A stretch of DNA of 64,000 nucleotides from Gnetum montanum (GCA_015680685.1 MNCI01007569.1:62001-126000), one strand, 5' to 3'; numbered from the stretch's first letter, positions 34,270 to 46,837 are shown. Made by a program: numbers and translations. Notes: generated by a model not told the origin, from the letters alone.

Positions 34270-35260
34270 ATCACCAACTGGGGAGATTTGGAAATCCATG
34301 AAAATATTAAACAAAAGCCCTTAGAGTTGAAAACTTTGCCTACCAGCATGGAGTATGCATTTTTGAAAAATGACAAGTTGGTAATAATCAATGCTAATCT
34401 TGCTCATGAACAAAAATAGATGCTATTGAGGATGGTCAACAAATGGCCAAAATCATTTGCTTGGTCATATCCTAAATTCCTAAGGGTTGATCCTAGGATA
34501 TGCCAGCATCGTATCTACATTGATCCAGCCATGAAGCCAAAGAGGTAGTTGTAGTGATGGTTGAACCGCAAATTAAAGTAGATTATCAAGGAGGAAATCA
34601 AACAGCTCCTCAAGGCAAGGTCTATCTATCCCATTGCAGATAGTGAGTGGGTTAGTCCACTCATGATTGTTCCAAAGAAAGGTGGCAAGTGGTAGGTCTG
34701 CATTGACTTCCAATTGTTGGATATGGCAACATTTAAAGATCACTTTCCATTGTCATTTGTCAATCAAGTGTTAGACACTATTGATGGGTATTACTATTGT
34801 AGTTTTCTGGATGGTTATAGTGGCTATAACCAAATCCAAATTGTGTTAGAGGATCAAGCCAAAACAACATTCATGAGTTCATTGGAAACGTTTGCATATC
34901 AAAAGATGCCTTTTGGTCTATGCAATGCTCTTACAACATTCCAAAACTTGGTCTTGAGCATTTTTTAGCAACAAATTAGTTGCAGGATGGAAGTTTTCAT
35001 GGATGACTTCTCCACCTATGGTGTCACATTGAGCAAGCCTTGGACTACCTTGAGCAAGTCCTTAAAAGGTGTGTGGAGACGAATCTCCAACTCAATTGGA
35101 AAAAGAGCTATCTGATGATCTAGGAGGGCATTATACTAGGGCATAGAATTTCTTAGGCAAGGATTAAGATGAACCCTGAAAAGATAAGCATCATCCAAGG
35201 AATAACTCACCAACCTAAAATTGTAAAAGATGTTTGGTCATTCTTGGATACAATGGCTAC
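34270..35260 (+). pseudogene. Element E: reverse transcriptase remnant
   Basis: The most complete RT of the Athila-like family here. Linker KALRVENFAY-type; fingers with DPRICQHRIYIDPAMKPKR and PKKGGKW; then the open segment 34714-34968 with MLDMATFKDHFPLSFVNQVL, YYCSFLDGYSGYNQIQIVLE, KTTFMSSLETFAYQKMPFGL and CNALTTFQNLVLSIF. The catalytic block VFMDDFSTYG near 34993-35020 keeps both Asp. One frameshift near 35020 and TAG stops elsewhere. VFMDDFSxYG is characteristic of Athila RT. Confidence 0.9.
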
Positions 35261-35790
35261 TAATGAGAATTTATAAAGAATTTTTCTAAGATCAAAAAAT
35301 CATTGGTCAAGCTAACAGAGAAAGATGTTCCATTCATCTAGACCAAGGAATTTGAAAATGCATTCTAGAGCCTCAAGTAGAAGCTTGTAGAGGCTCCAAT
35401 TCTATGAGCACATGACTATCTTAGACCATTTTATATCATGACAAACACATCAAATTATGCCTTTAGAGCCATGCTTATGTAGTTGGATGACAAGAAATGT
35501 TCATATTACATTCACTATGCAAGTTAAAGCATTGTGGGTGCATAGCTAAATTACACCACAACATAAAAAGAACTAATGTAAATGGTGTATGCATTAGAGA
35601 AGTTCATGCACTATGTGCTTGGATACAAAGTGTTTGTGCACTCTAACCACAATGCCATTAACTTCCTCATGAACAAGCCAACAATGAGCCCCCATATCAT
35701 ATGATGGCTAGTGATCTTATAGTAGTTTGATCTTTCAATGGTAGATCGAAAGAGGACTAAGAATATGGTTGCTAATCAATTGTCCTAATT
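35261..35790 (+). pseudogene. Element E: RNase H remnant
   Basis: Reads NTSNYAFRAML, then LNYTTT-stop-KELM, VYALEKFMHYVLGYKVFVHS and NHNAINFLMNKPTMSPHII (about 35440-35705), followed by MVDRKRTKNMVANQLS. Same domain and order as in A and FG. Several TAG stops at Gln/Trp positions. Confidence 0.8.
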
Positions 35791-37125
35791 ATGATGGGAT
35801 AACAAAGAGGAGGAGAGCCACACTCTAACCAATTTCTATATGAGCTCCTCTTTGTTGGTGTAATATATGAACAAGTGCCCATAGAACCAAAATGATATGA
35901 TGAAATCCTTACTTATCTTCTTACTCAAGAGATGTCACAAGATCTCAACTACAAGAAGAAATAACAGTTTCTTCATCAGGCCAAACACTTCATGGAAATC
36001 AACAAACACCTTTACAAGGTGTGCATTGATGGCTTGATTTTTTGGTGTGTACCTAATGCTAATCAACTACATGTTTTTCAAATGCCCATGAGGGTCTTTG
36101 TGGGGGCCACTATGCTGGGAGATGCATTGCCATTAAGATCTTAATGGTAGGGTGTTATTGGAAAATCATCTTCAGGGACACCTACCAATTTGTCACTCTT
36201 GTGAATGCTATCAACAAGATGGTGGGATGATCGTGTAAATGGAGGAACCTCAACAATGAATCCAATCACTAGAAACCTTTCACATATGGGACATTGACTT
36301 CATGGGGCCCATCACACCCATGTCAAATGGAAAGGTGTACATAATCATCTATGTTAATTATTGCACAAAATGGGTAGAAGCAGTAGTCATCATCAACTAT
36401 ACATCATCTATTGCTGAATAGTTTGTACAAAAAAAATGTTGTAAATAGGTTTGGGGTGACACAAGCACTAATTTTTGATAATAGAACCCATTTTATAGGT
36501 GCTACTTTTCACAAGCTTATGCAATGCTTAGGGGTTGAACATAAACTAACAACACCCTAAAACCTCCAAGTTAATGGTCAAGTAGAAGTTACCAATAGGA
36601 AGATCACAAAAATCCTAAGAGAACTATTAACAAATATAGGAGAGATTGGAGCACAAAATTAAATGATGCCCTCTAGGCATATTTCTCAACATGCAAACCC
36701 ACTATCAGCTACTCTCCCTATGAGATAGTGTATGGGAAGCTACCAACACTTCCTACTCAATCCAAGCTTCGTACACTTTCAATAGCATGTGACCTAGATC
36801 TTGACCTAAGTTTAGCACAAAGAGAACAATTGATCAACCTTAGTGTGCTAGATGAAAACTGATTAGTGGCCCTATCTTAGAATGAAGTGCACAAGGAATT
36901 TAGTAAGCAACGACATGAACTAAGAATAAGGAAAGTCAAATTTCAACCTAGAGATAAGGTTCTATACTAGAGCCTCGCACATGTACCTCAATGAATTAAG
37001 TTTTAAACATTGTGGGAAGGGCCTTACATCATTTACAATACCTTTCCTTATGAGGCCATGTTAATTTACAAACCTAAGAGTCCAAACAAAAGGTAGCTAG
37101 TCAACACACAACAAGTCAAACCTTT
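35791..37125 (+). pseudogene. Element E: integrase remnant, end cut by FG
   Basis: Zinc-finger part (HFMEINKHLYKVCIDGLI, about 35985-36035), core with IDFMGPITPMSNGKV (about 36292-36335) and KWVEAVVIINYTSS (36368-36410), and the C-terminal module RIRKVKFQPRDKVLY and LWEGPYIIYNTFPYEAMLIY (about 36925-37075). All parts are broken by stops or frameshifts. It ends at TCAAACCTTT where the FG LTR begins at 37126. Confidence 0.8.
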
Positions 37126-38032
37126 TGATGAACAGTGGAAGGTACCCCTATGCCCAACCATACAAATCATGAAGTGTTCATGCATGATCTAATCGAATTT
37201 TGTGGACTCTATAATTCCTAGTGCACCAGTCTTCTAGGAACTAAACCTTGCCCTAAGATCATTTGTTGTTTTCCCAATTACACTTATGATGCTCATGGTA
37301 TGGTTAAGTGTAATTAAGGCATATGATTTTCATGTTTTGTGTTTTATGGTTTTGGTTCTTAAAGAGAGATATGAAGTAATTTAATAACTACTTTAATTTG
37401 ACTAACTAACTAATCTCTAATTAATTCTAACATAAGCATTTAGTCCCACTTTCTGTACATGTCCTAAACCCATGTATCCACTACTAGGTTACCAAGCACT
37501 ACACTGCTAGGCGCACCAACCAATAATGCTACTGGGATTACCAAGAGAATACATGTTTACCCTCGAAGCGATTGTACTTATGTATTTAATCTATCTAGCT
37601 TATTTTTCTTAATTACTTCATTAGCTTAATTACTAGAAAACATTAAATAAAGAACTAAAAGCATTAAATGCATGAATAAAATATCTATTTAGAATGTTGC
37701 AAGGTTTATTAAGAAGCTCATCTTTATTGTTGTACACACTGGTGTGATTCAGGTACAATAGTGCTCAAATAAAGATTTGTACACTCAATGAATTTTACTG
37801 TGGCACTTAGGAAAATATTCTAAATTTTAAATGAACAAACTACAATAGCTCTACTACTACTATGACTTGAAATCTCATAAACATGGTTGGGAGATCGTAT
37901 TTATAGTTTTTGCTATAGTACTGCATCAATGAGGCCCTGTAGATGTAGGAAATGCTACATCAACATGACCTCATTGATGGGGCAACACCACATAAATGGG
38001 GCCCATCAATGTGACACATTAATGCTTTATCA
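37126..38032 (-). repeat. Element FG 3' LTR
   Basis: A 907-bp LTR on the minus strand: start TGATAAAGCATT at 38032, end CTGTTCATCA at 37126. TATAAATA on the minus strand at 37898-37905. U3 holds repeats of ATCAATG(A/G)GGCC(C) type (37930-38010) in place of GATATC. R has AATAAAGATGAGC. The 5 bases at 37121-37125 (CCTTT) are the expected left target duplicate. The other side is not in the window. Confidence 0.85.
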
Positions 38033-38060
38033 TACCCCCACAACTAAATGAAAACTTGTC
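38033..38060 (-). promoter_or_regulatory. FG polypurine-type tract before the 3' LTR
   Basis: On the minus strand GTTGTGGGGGTA directly precedes the LTR start TG. It would prime plus-strand DNA synthesis. The upstream context AAGTTTTCATTTAG is shared with element B. Confidence 0.6.
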
Positions 38061-38267
38061 TTTGAGTTCCTTTACAAAATTGGGAAGGTATGGGATTATT
38101 GGCTGACTCTTAACAAAATAAACTGACTTGACAAAACTGAGTGCCCAAGTGTATGAATCAAAAAATTACAAAAATTATGGTGTTTATGAACAAAATTAAA
38201 TACTAAGACCTAACTACATAAAAAATTGGATAGCACATCTCTAATGACATGAAGAAAATGGAGAAGA

Positions 38268-40983
38268 TTAGACAGTCTTAGGCAATGGAGGCTCCTAACG
38301 TTCTAAAGGACCTTTGTTAGCTCTAGGCACATGTGGTACCTAAGGCAGCTGTGGCTATTTTGCTACGGCTACAACTTCTAGTGGAAGGTGAAAGACATCA
38401 AGTAATTCCTTCATCCTCTCCTCCTTAATATGGGGATCATTCACAGTCCACGTGACATCACTAATGTGGGCTGGAACAAGGACATCCCATGGACATGGAA
38501 TTATCAAGAACATCTCCTTTACATTGATGAACCAGACAGTGAATTGTTTACATTCGATATCAAATACCTTAACTGTGTTCTATGGCTCCTATTAGTCATT
38601 AATTCTCCTATCTAGGTTCTCAATAGTTGATCATTGATCTTTGAATCATGCATTGATAACTTTGAGTTTAGTGTTTGCCATTGCAAGCTTTTGCTTGGTG
38701 TCCTTGTCATGGTTGAACTTAGCCTTGTACAATAGGTATGAGCTAGCCACCTACTTCTCTAATTTAGACTATGGCCATCCAGTAGTCAACATGGCTAGAT
38801 TTGCATAACAAATATTAGCAAACTCCATATACTTCATCATCTCTTCGATTTGTAGCTCCTTCATGCAAAGTTTTGCTTTGTTATAGGCATCTATTTCATC
38901 AACGATGGGTTGCCACACTTATTTTCCTAGTTGAAGCTATTGGAGAGTTTCATTTACTTTTGCCTTCACTAATTGGATGTGTTTTTCATTCATGTCCTTT
39001 TGTAGACTGACTTGTTCTCTATAATGATCCTTAACTCTCTCAAATTTGAGAGCCTTCAATTTCCATGCAGCTACTTGATTGATGAAATCTGTTAACTGTT
39101 TCTTCTACACATCAACATTCCACATGCAATGGTTTTCTATGGTTAATTACATGTTCTCTTGGCACATCTAATCCAAGGCCTTATAAATTTTATGCTATGT
39201 GGCCTCTGCTAAGGATTGGTAGAACATCGCCATCTCCATTGCACTTTTAACCCCTTTGAGTTTGGTGTGAAGCTATTCCATAGCTTTATCTTTTATCAAT
39301 GATGGGTTGAGAAATGTGGGGTTAGTAATTTGGGCTCTTAATTCAACAAATTCCACAACCAAGTGTTCATTCAGCTCTTTAGCTATTTCAAGTTACCCCT
39401 CCAATATGATGTTCTTTCCCCTTGCCTAAAGTAGTTTTAACTAGGTTGCTATAATGTTGTTCGGAAGGTCAAAGCCATTCAAAAGTAGTTGTCCAATTCA
39501 CACCAATTGGCCCAACAATTATTTATGTTGTGCTACGCTTATTCTATGACTTGTGATTCCTATATACATCTTCACATCTTTAAGTGCAGTGACATTCAGT
39601 ATAGATGTCATGCGTGTGTTAAGTATCCCAATGATCCGGTCAATGACCACTTCTGCTACTGTCTCCTACCCCTAGTGTTGCATCACCAAAACTATTTCCC
39701 CTTCACACTCCTCTAAGTGCATTGAGAAGGTCACAACATTCCTAAATATTTCTAGGAGTGGCTATTATTCTGTGAGAGATACTGTGACCTCTCTAGCACT
39801 CAAATTCGACCTCATAGGTAGTTTTGTTCTTTGGGCCAAGAAGATAGCTCCACCTGCACCCATCAAAATGATTTTTTGGGCCACCTCATTGAGGTGACTC
39901 ATGCCTACTCATTTCTCTTGTTCACTCAAGAGCCATTCTCTATATTCTTGTAACTATTGGACAGTTGCAATGATGTCTAGCACAGTTGTTTAAGTGGCAG
40001 GTGGAGGTGGTGGTCACTACTTCTCTTCTTGAATAGTTATGGAAGATGTCTTATCCTTCAACATTTCTATGCAGTTGGTGGCCAGAATAGTCCAAATGAA
40101 ATCATTGGTGTACAAAGCTATTCCTCCCCTCCAACAAAGTTTTCTAATGAGGCATGGGAAGGGAGTACCTTCCTTCCATGTTCATTTTCTTTAAAACACT
40201 TCTTCATCTCTAGATAGATCAACTATGGAAGGTTGATAAGGAATCTCCCACTTAGAGTGATGCATGCTCAAGCAAAGAAGGTAATGATTTTGCTTGGCCT
40301 CATCATGGGATTGAGGTGGAAGGCTACAATCTTGTAGTGAGTTCTCTTTGTTGATGTGAGCACACCAAACTACTTACAATCGACACCATACCACCATTGA
40401 ATCCATTCTTTTCTTATCCTAGGATCTACCTATAGTAGGATCTCAACAATATTTTTTCCTATTTTGGATAACCTAAGCACTAAAAAAATGGCCTACATCG
40501 AGTAGGACACTAAGATGTCCTTGATTTTCATCATTGATCTAGGTTGCTTGTTGTTCTAGAATAGAAAGGTTTCTCCCATGTGCCACTCCTAGGTGAAAGT
40601 GATGATTGACCACATGGGAAAGGCCTTTAGCTGGTCTTGTACTTCTTTTGGTGCATGCTCTAGGAAAGGATCAAAATTTAACTCTTAAAGAACTAATTTT
40701 TGGACCTCTCTCAATTTGATCTGATTTAGGTAAGCCTTTGTCAAGGTTACCTCAAGATTTGCTGGTTGTGTTGGCACATCATCTAGGTGGGAGTGTTCTA
40801 TTGTTGCTGCCAGTTCTAGAATTTGTCAGATAGATCCACTTCAGCCTCTTCCCTAAGAGGACTTGTGGCATGGGTTGTGAGTGGTTCTTCTTGGGGCTAT
40901 CCTTGGCCTCTTCCTATTATAGGTCATTTATTCCTTGGTTGGGATGGCCTTACTTCCTATGTGTGCTTTTTTTTTAATGCCAT
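38268..40983 (-). pseudogene. FG extra ORF in env position, ~900 codons, coiled-coil
   Basis: On the minus strand a coherent frame runs from ATG 40983 to TAA 38268, between integrase and 3' LTR. There is at least one shift near 40040-40130; about 600 codons after it stay in one frame broken only by stops, mostly TAG. The N-terminal half contains PKEVQDQLKAFPMWSIITF, VDPRIRKEWIQWWYGVDCK and INLP-stop-LIYLEMKKCF. That layout resembles the putative plant transposon protein domain or Athila ORF-1 family, a weak match by eye. The C-terminal half is rich in Leu/Glu/Lys heptads (QLTDFINQVAAWKLKALKFE, DMNEKHIQLVKAKVNETL, YKAKFNHDKDTKQKL) and ends Pro-rich. No clear signal peptide or membrane segment was seen, which argues against a true envelope protein. 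The function is unknown. Confidence 0.65.
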
Positions 40984-42990
40984 CTATGAACACAACACAT
41001 CCACAAATTAGTAGATATAATGTGTAACTCTAAGGTTTTGAATACATTCTCTTGTTAGTTGGCTACACTTTGGCTAAGGTTGAACCATGGAAGATTGATT
41101 ATTTTATTAATTATTAATTATAATTGTTACCAAAGCTTGTTGGAAAGGTTTACCTCTTGTAATTTGGTGTTTAATGATTAATTTCATAGTTAAACCCTTA
41201 TGGGAGTTAGAAAAATGGCAAAAAACTTTTTATCAAAAATGGTACATTTGTGGCCCCCACAACAAAGATCTTACCTCCAATAGTTGTAGGGTCAAAAATT
41301 TGAAAAAATCCTTTGGCATTTATGAGAAATGGTAAAAATTTCTAAGTGGGGTCACATATATATATACTATTTTTCCCTTGTGTCAATGAGGCCCTGTATA
41401 CAGGGCCTCATATATAGGTCTGCTCTATCGATAAGGCCTCGTATAGGAAAAAATTCTCACATGTCAATATCTAAAAAATATGAGGAATTTTTCAATGAAA
41501 TTAGTATCCATAGAATTCTAGAAAAGCCAAGAATATTATGGAATCATTGAAGAGGATCTTTAAAAGCTCAAAAATTAAAAAATTTGATGGAGAACATTTT
41601 TATTGAAAAAAATATGTAAAGGAGCACATGGTGTGATGTAGAAGATGGGTGCACAAAAGATTCTGATTACAAGAATGCCTAAGGATAAGGTACTTAATGA
41701 ACCCAACCAAGAGATATACAAGTAGATCTTCCCCATAGTAGGCACATGCCTTGTTGCCTTTAAATAGCCTCAACCTAAGGAGTCTGCGAGCCTCATAGGT
41801 GATTAATGGTTAATGGAAGTTAAGGACCAAAACCCAAAAGATCCTACCTAAGAATTCAAATACATTAAACCAATACATGGAATTAAGAACATGGACACTA
41901 ATAGTGAGGTGAATTATAGTCAACATAGATGGATGATAAAGAAGGTGGAATGGAATTCCAAACTAAGGTCATAAGAAGTCCCTTGTGGAGTTTGTGTTTA
42001 AAATGACCTTAGAAGATCCACACTTAGTCTAGACCAAAACCAACCTCTTTTAGTGACTTTGCACTACCACTCCAATATTGATCCACCCCCTCAAGACACA
42101 AGAGTGCTCTTACAAAATAACCACCATTCCATAAAGAGAAGAAAATAGAGATAGGAAGTAAGAGAGGGCCTTAGTTAGAGGGGATCTTCAAGCATGGGTA
42201 ACATGTCTTTGTAGTCCCATAACTAGTGCTTGTAGCATATTTATTTGTCTAAGGGATGTGCTTTGAATTTCCATCATGTTTTTGTTTTTTTCTTTTCTTT
42301 TTTTGTTTTATTTCTTCTTCTTCTTTTTTCTTTTTGGATGGGAACCACATCATGCAAAGACCTTATCTTACTTCTTATAGTTGTTGACATGTAATGGTAA
42401 GTAGTTTATGAAAACACTCAAACACTCAATTAAGTAGAAGAGTACAAAGAGTATTGAGTCCCCTTGAAGTCACACCCTATATAAACTTTGAATCCTTCCC
42501 AATTATAGAAACTACCAAGGTTACCAATTTATTAAAATTTTATTTAATGAAAGGGACCTCAAACTTCCAAAACAATGAAAACCATAGAGTTTGTGAATGG
42601 GTGGATGTTATAGACTCACTGCCTATTCCTTGAAAAAGAAACCATGACTAAGCCATTGATACAAAAATTCAGAAAATAGAAACTAGACATTAGCAAACAA
42701 AACATTATGCACAAATCACCATTAATAGTAGCTATGGCACCACTGTGTCCTATTGGAACAAAGCATGTTTATTAGCAAAAATTTGAAAATCATACTTAAA
42801 AAAACAAAGTAAGATATATAAGAAAGTGTAAAATATATTTAAGAAAGATTCAAACATATTAACAATGGTGTAAAACAAAAAATGATGTGAAAATAAGAAA
42901 AAGATTTAAAATCAAAAAGGTGTAAAAGAAACAAATTACAAAGATAAAAATGTGTAAAATAAAAAGTAGAAAAATTGAGGAGCCATATGC
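40984..42990 (-). other. FG spacer between integrase and the extra ORF
   Basis: Non-coding. It shares three conserved blocks with A and B (about 42570-42640, 42180-42275 and 41935-42005). A 58-base T/C tract at 42279-42336 is a polypurine tract on the element's sense strand. A stretch at 41390-41450 repeats GGCCCTGTATACAGGGCC, a perfect 18-bp palindrome, and resembles the GGCC blocks of the FG U3. Just before the ORF start the sense strand has TGTGTTGTGTTCATAG, matching the acceptor-like site in B. Confidence 0.6.
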
Positions 42991-42999
42991 ATGATTAAC

Positions 43000-44290
43000 A
43001 TGGATGGCCATCTCCCCCAGGACTAAGTTGGAAGGAAGAGATCCAAAAAATTGAGCATGGTTGTCCATTCATTGAGGTATTCATTGCATTGGCTTGCTTG
43101 GGCTCATGGAAAAGCTTCACTTGTTGGATGTTGACCAATTGACTTTTATTTGGTGCCTTAGGTTTGTATATGGTCATGGCCCCAGAAGAAAAGGTTTCAT
43201 CAATTATATAAGATCCCTCCCACAACATTTGAATCTTTGCTTTCTAGGGTACATGTGTGGAGGTTCAGAAAAGAACCTTATCTCTCGGTTGAAATTTCAC
43301 TTTTCATATTCTAAGGTCATGTCATTTCTTATTGAATGCCTTGTTCTCTTCATTCAAAGATAAGGCTACTAATCAATTTTCTTCTAACATGTTGAGGTTG
43401 ATCAATCTTTCCTTTTGTGCTAGACTTAGGTCATGGTCCAAGTCATAGGCTATTAAAAGTGTACGAAGCTTAGATTGAATTGGAAGTGTTGGAAGTTTTA
43501 TGTACACAAGCTCATAGGGAGAGTAGCCAATAGGAAGTTTCCATGTTGAGTGGTAGGCCCATAAGACATTGTTAAGTTTTTTGCTTCAATATCTCTTATA
43601 TTTTCTTATGGTCCTTGTNTTATCACCCCCAAGCCAATGGTCAAGTAGAAGTCACCAATAGAAAAATTTCAAAGATCCTAACAANGATTAATTTATGTTC
43701 AATCCCAAGCATTGCACCAACTTTCTAAAAGTGGCACCTATAAAATGAGTTCCATTGTTAGAAATTAGTGCTCATGGCATCTCAAACTTCTTTACAACAT
43801 TTTGTTGTATAAATCAAGTAGTAGTGGATGATGTACAGTTGGTGACAGCTACTACTTTTGCCCATTTGGTGTAGTAGTTGATTGCTACAATAATATATGC
43901 TTTTCCATTGGACATGGGTGTGATGGGATCCATGAAGTCTATGCCCCATATGTTAAAGGGCTTCAGTGGTTAAATCCATTATTGAGGATCATCCATGCAT
44001 GCAGTCATCCCACCATCTCTTTGATAACATTCACAAGATCAAGCAAACTGGTGGGCATTCCTAAAGATTGTAGGCCAATAATATCCTACCATTAGGATTT
44101 TTATGGCCATGTGCGCCCTTGCATAGTGGCCTCCACAAGGTCCTTCATGAGCATCTTGGAGAATGCATGGTTGATCCACATCAGGGACACACCAATGAAC
44201 TAGATCGTTGGCACACACCTTGTACAGGTGTCCATTGATTTCCATGAAGTACTTTGCCTAATGAAGAAACTACTATTTCTTCCTAAATTC
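43000..44290 (-). pseudogene. FG integrase remnant
   Basis: Minus strand. HHCC zone at 44039-44245 (MEINGHLYKVCANDLVHWCV, AHEGPCGGHYARAHMAIKIL and GYYWPTIFRNAHQF). Core with FNIWGIDFMDPITPMSNGKA-type sequence near 43890-43960 and KWAKVVAVTNCTSS near 43830. C-terminal module 42995-43228 (LWEGSYIIDETFSSGAMTIY). A 65-bp piece of the core (43620-43684) is in the wrong orientation between two 'n' characters; when reversed it supplies the missing NGQVEVTNRKISKILT segment. Confidence 0.85.
43619..43685 (+). other. Misoriented 65-bp contig between two n
   Basis: The segment 43620-43684 reads as integrase on the plus strand, while everything around it is integrase on the minus strand, and it is exactly the part missing from the minus-strand frame. 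This is an assembly orientation error, not biology. Confidence 0.85.
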
Positions 44291-44299
44291 TCGATCTCA

Positions 44300-44930
44300 T
44301 GGCATCTCCTAAGTAAGAAGATAAGTGATGATGCCATCATACCATTTTGGTTTAGGGGGTACTTGGTCATTTATTTCTCTTATAAAGAGAAGTTCATCTA
44401 GAAATTGATTAGAGAGTGGGCTCTGCTTCTCTTTATTATCCCATCTTAATCGAGAGAGGAAGTTAGTGACCACATTCTTAGTCCCTTTTCGATCTACCAT
44501 TGTAAGATTGAATTCCTACAAGATCACTAAACACCGTATGATATGAGGGTTCACCATTAGCTTATTCATTAGAAAGTAGATGGAGCTATTATATGTGTGC
44601 ACAAATACTTTGTAGCCAAGTACATAGTGCTTGAACTTTTCAAGAGTGTGCACCACTACCATTAGTTCTTTCTCAGTTGTGGTGTAATTTAGTTGTGTAC
44701 CCACAATGCTTCGACTTACATAGTGGATGTAATATGGACATTTCTTAACATCAAACTATGTAATCATAGCTTCCAAGGCATAATTAGATGTGGCAGTCAT
44801 TATTTAAAATGGTCTAGACTAGTCTAGTTTTCGTAGAATTGGAATTTCTACAAGTTTCTCCTTTAGTAGTTGGAATGCATGTTCGCACTCCTTGGTCCAG
44901 AAAAATGGTGCGTCTTTCTTTGTAAGCTTA
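44300..44930 (-). pseudogene. FG RNase H remnant
   Basis: Minus strand. The open part 44516-44704 reads GTQLNYTTTEKELMVVVHTL, EKFKHYVLGYKVFVHTYNSS and IYFLMNKLMVNPHII. The linker at 44309-44500 reads MVDRKGTKNVVTNFLSRLRW then DNKEKQSPLSNQFLDELLFI and is the cleanest copy of this linker in the window. N-terminal part toward 44930 with the KECEHAFQLLKEKLVEIPIL-type sequence. Confidence 0.85.
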
Positions 44931-45960
44931 ACCAATAGCTTTGTGATCTTAGAGATATTCTCTATGAATTGCTGGTAGTAGCTAGTATGTCCAAGGAATG
45001 ATTGGACATCTTTAATTGTCTCTGGCTGGTGTGTGATTCCTTACCCTTATCTTTTTTAAGTCTATCTCAATCCCATTTTGTGAAATTTGGTGTCCCAATA
45101 CTATGCCCTCCTAGACCATTAGATGGTTTTTTTGCCAATTCAACCTAAGGTTTATTTCAACACATATTTTCTATACTTGCTCAAGGAAATCTAGGGCTTA
45201 CTCAAATGTAGCCCATAGGTAGAGAAGTTACCCATAAATACTTCTACCTATTACCAATCTGCTATTGAAAGATACTAAGGACCAAGCATTGGCATGTTGC
45301 AACGACATTGCATAGATCAAATGGCATGTTGCAATATGTAAAAGTTCCCCAAGGACTCATGAATGTTATCTTGGCCTAATCTTCTAGTGCAATTTGGATT
45401 TGGTTATAGCCACTATAACCATCCAAGAAGCTATAATAACAATTTCGAAGATCATGTCCAACACTTGGTCCACAAATGGCAATGGAAAATGATCTTTAAA
45501 TGTTGCCATGTTCAATAGCCTAAAGTTAATCTAGATCCACCATTTTCCTCCTTTCTTTGGCACAATTATGAGTGGGCTAATCCACTCACTATTTGCTATA
45601 GGTTAGATGAACCCCACCTTGAGGAGTTATTATATTTCCTCTTTGAAAATCTACTTCAATTTGGGATTCAGTCACCTCTACGACTACCTTCTTGGCTTCA
45701 TGGCCAGGTCAGTGTAGATACAATGTTAGCATATCCATGGATCAATTCTAGTCAACTCAAGATATGACCAAGCAAAGGTTTTTGGCCATTTTTTAACCAC
45801 CATTAATAGCTTGTATTTTTTGTTTAAGAGCAAGATTTGCATTGATGATAACTAGCTTTCCATTGTTTAAAAATGCATACTCCATGCCAACTAGTAGAGT
45901 TTTTAACTCTATGGACTCCTAGTTGAAATTATCAGGGATTTCCAAGTCTCTCCAAGAGGT
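44931..45960 (-). pseudogene. FG reverse transcriptase remnant
   Basis: Minus strand, all RT motifs are traceable: the linker near 45890, YPKLELTRIDP-type sequence near 45740, the finger motif PKKGGKW near 45550, DHFPLPFVDQVLDMIF near 45450-45490, LDGYSGYNQIQI near 45385-45425, and the catalytic region VEVFMGNFSTYG near 45220-45245, where both catalytic Asp have become Gly and Asn. Multiple stops and frameshifts. Confidence 0.8.
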
Positions 45961-46059
45961 AGCATCATTTTCATCATCAAAGAGTTGATAATGAACTGGC
46001 CCAAGTTTATTCATGCCTTTGATAAAAGCACATGTTAGGCTCTCAGTTAGTTCGATGCA

Positions 46060-46800
46060 TAATGTGCTATTGTTAGAGTCAGCTATTTGTGAATCGGTGC
46101 CCTCTTGTTTTATGGTTTCTATGTATAGGCACCTTTGGATATCTATTTCTTATGCACACTGATTGTAGCTTTGATGAATGTACTTTTAATGGACTAGATT
46201 TTTTGCATGCAATTGCATCCATTATTGTTGTACGTGATGCATGGAACATGATTCTTATCTAATTGTCCAAATTCATTTTCCTTGGAGACTTCGAAGGAGA
46301 GGTCCCTTATACCTTATTCACACATCAACTATGCTTAACTAAGCCCTTTCCATAATGATGGAGAATTTTCCTTTACAGTTCTCTACCTTGATCACCAAAA
46401 AATCGATAGGATAGGACCACCCACAAACTATGGTTACAATGACCTCCACTAATCCCAAAGGGATAGTGATTGATTAATTTGCTAATTCCAAGTAAATCTT
46501 GCTCTTCTTGAGAGGTGGTAGGTTCTAATCCTTGTACATATCATGGGATATGAGATTGACACTAGAACAAGAATTAAGAAGAGCCTTGCATGGCTCATGT
46601 CGAGCAATCTACAAGTAAATAAGAGGACTTCCTAGGTCAAATCTTTTTGTGGAAAGGTTTCCAATCTTGATCCAATCAAAAACAACATGAGTTAACATCA
46701 TAGCATGAATTTTAGGCAGTCTTTGGTTTGAAGGATACTTAAATGTGTTTAATGCAGAGGATGAGGGTGTTGGAGATGCAGGGCAACCAACTACTAAAAC
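46060..46800 (-). pseudogene. FG aspartic protease remnant, cut by H
   Basis: Minus strand. PCKALLNSCSSVNLISHDMY near 46520-46580 (catalytic Asp now Asn), LELAN-stop-SITIPLGLVEVI near 46450-46490 and FSIIMERA-stop-LSIVDV near 46330-46370. Homology to E and B stops near 46800, where the LTR of H follows. The gag and 5' LTR of FG must lie beyond the window. Confidence 0.8.
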
Positions 46801-46837
46801 ACCACTAAATTTGGGAGATAGCTTCTCAACTGTAAAT

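Noticed and set aside
38268-40983. Extra ORF of FG as a host gene
   Set aside because: It has no introns, starts at a site shared with element B, and lies in the sense orientation between integrase and a polypurine tract with LTR, so it is best seen as part of the element.
41352-41400. TATATATA run as promoter or origin
   Set aside because: Simple AT repeat in an AT-rich spacer, with no conserved context.
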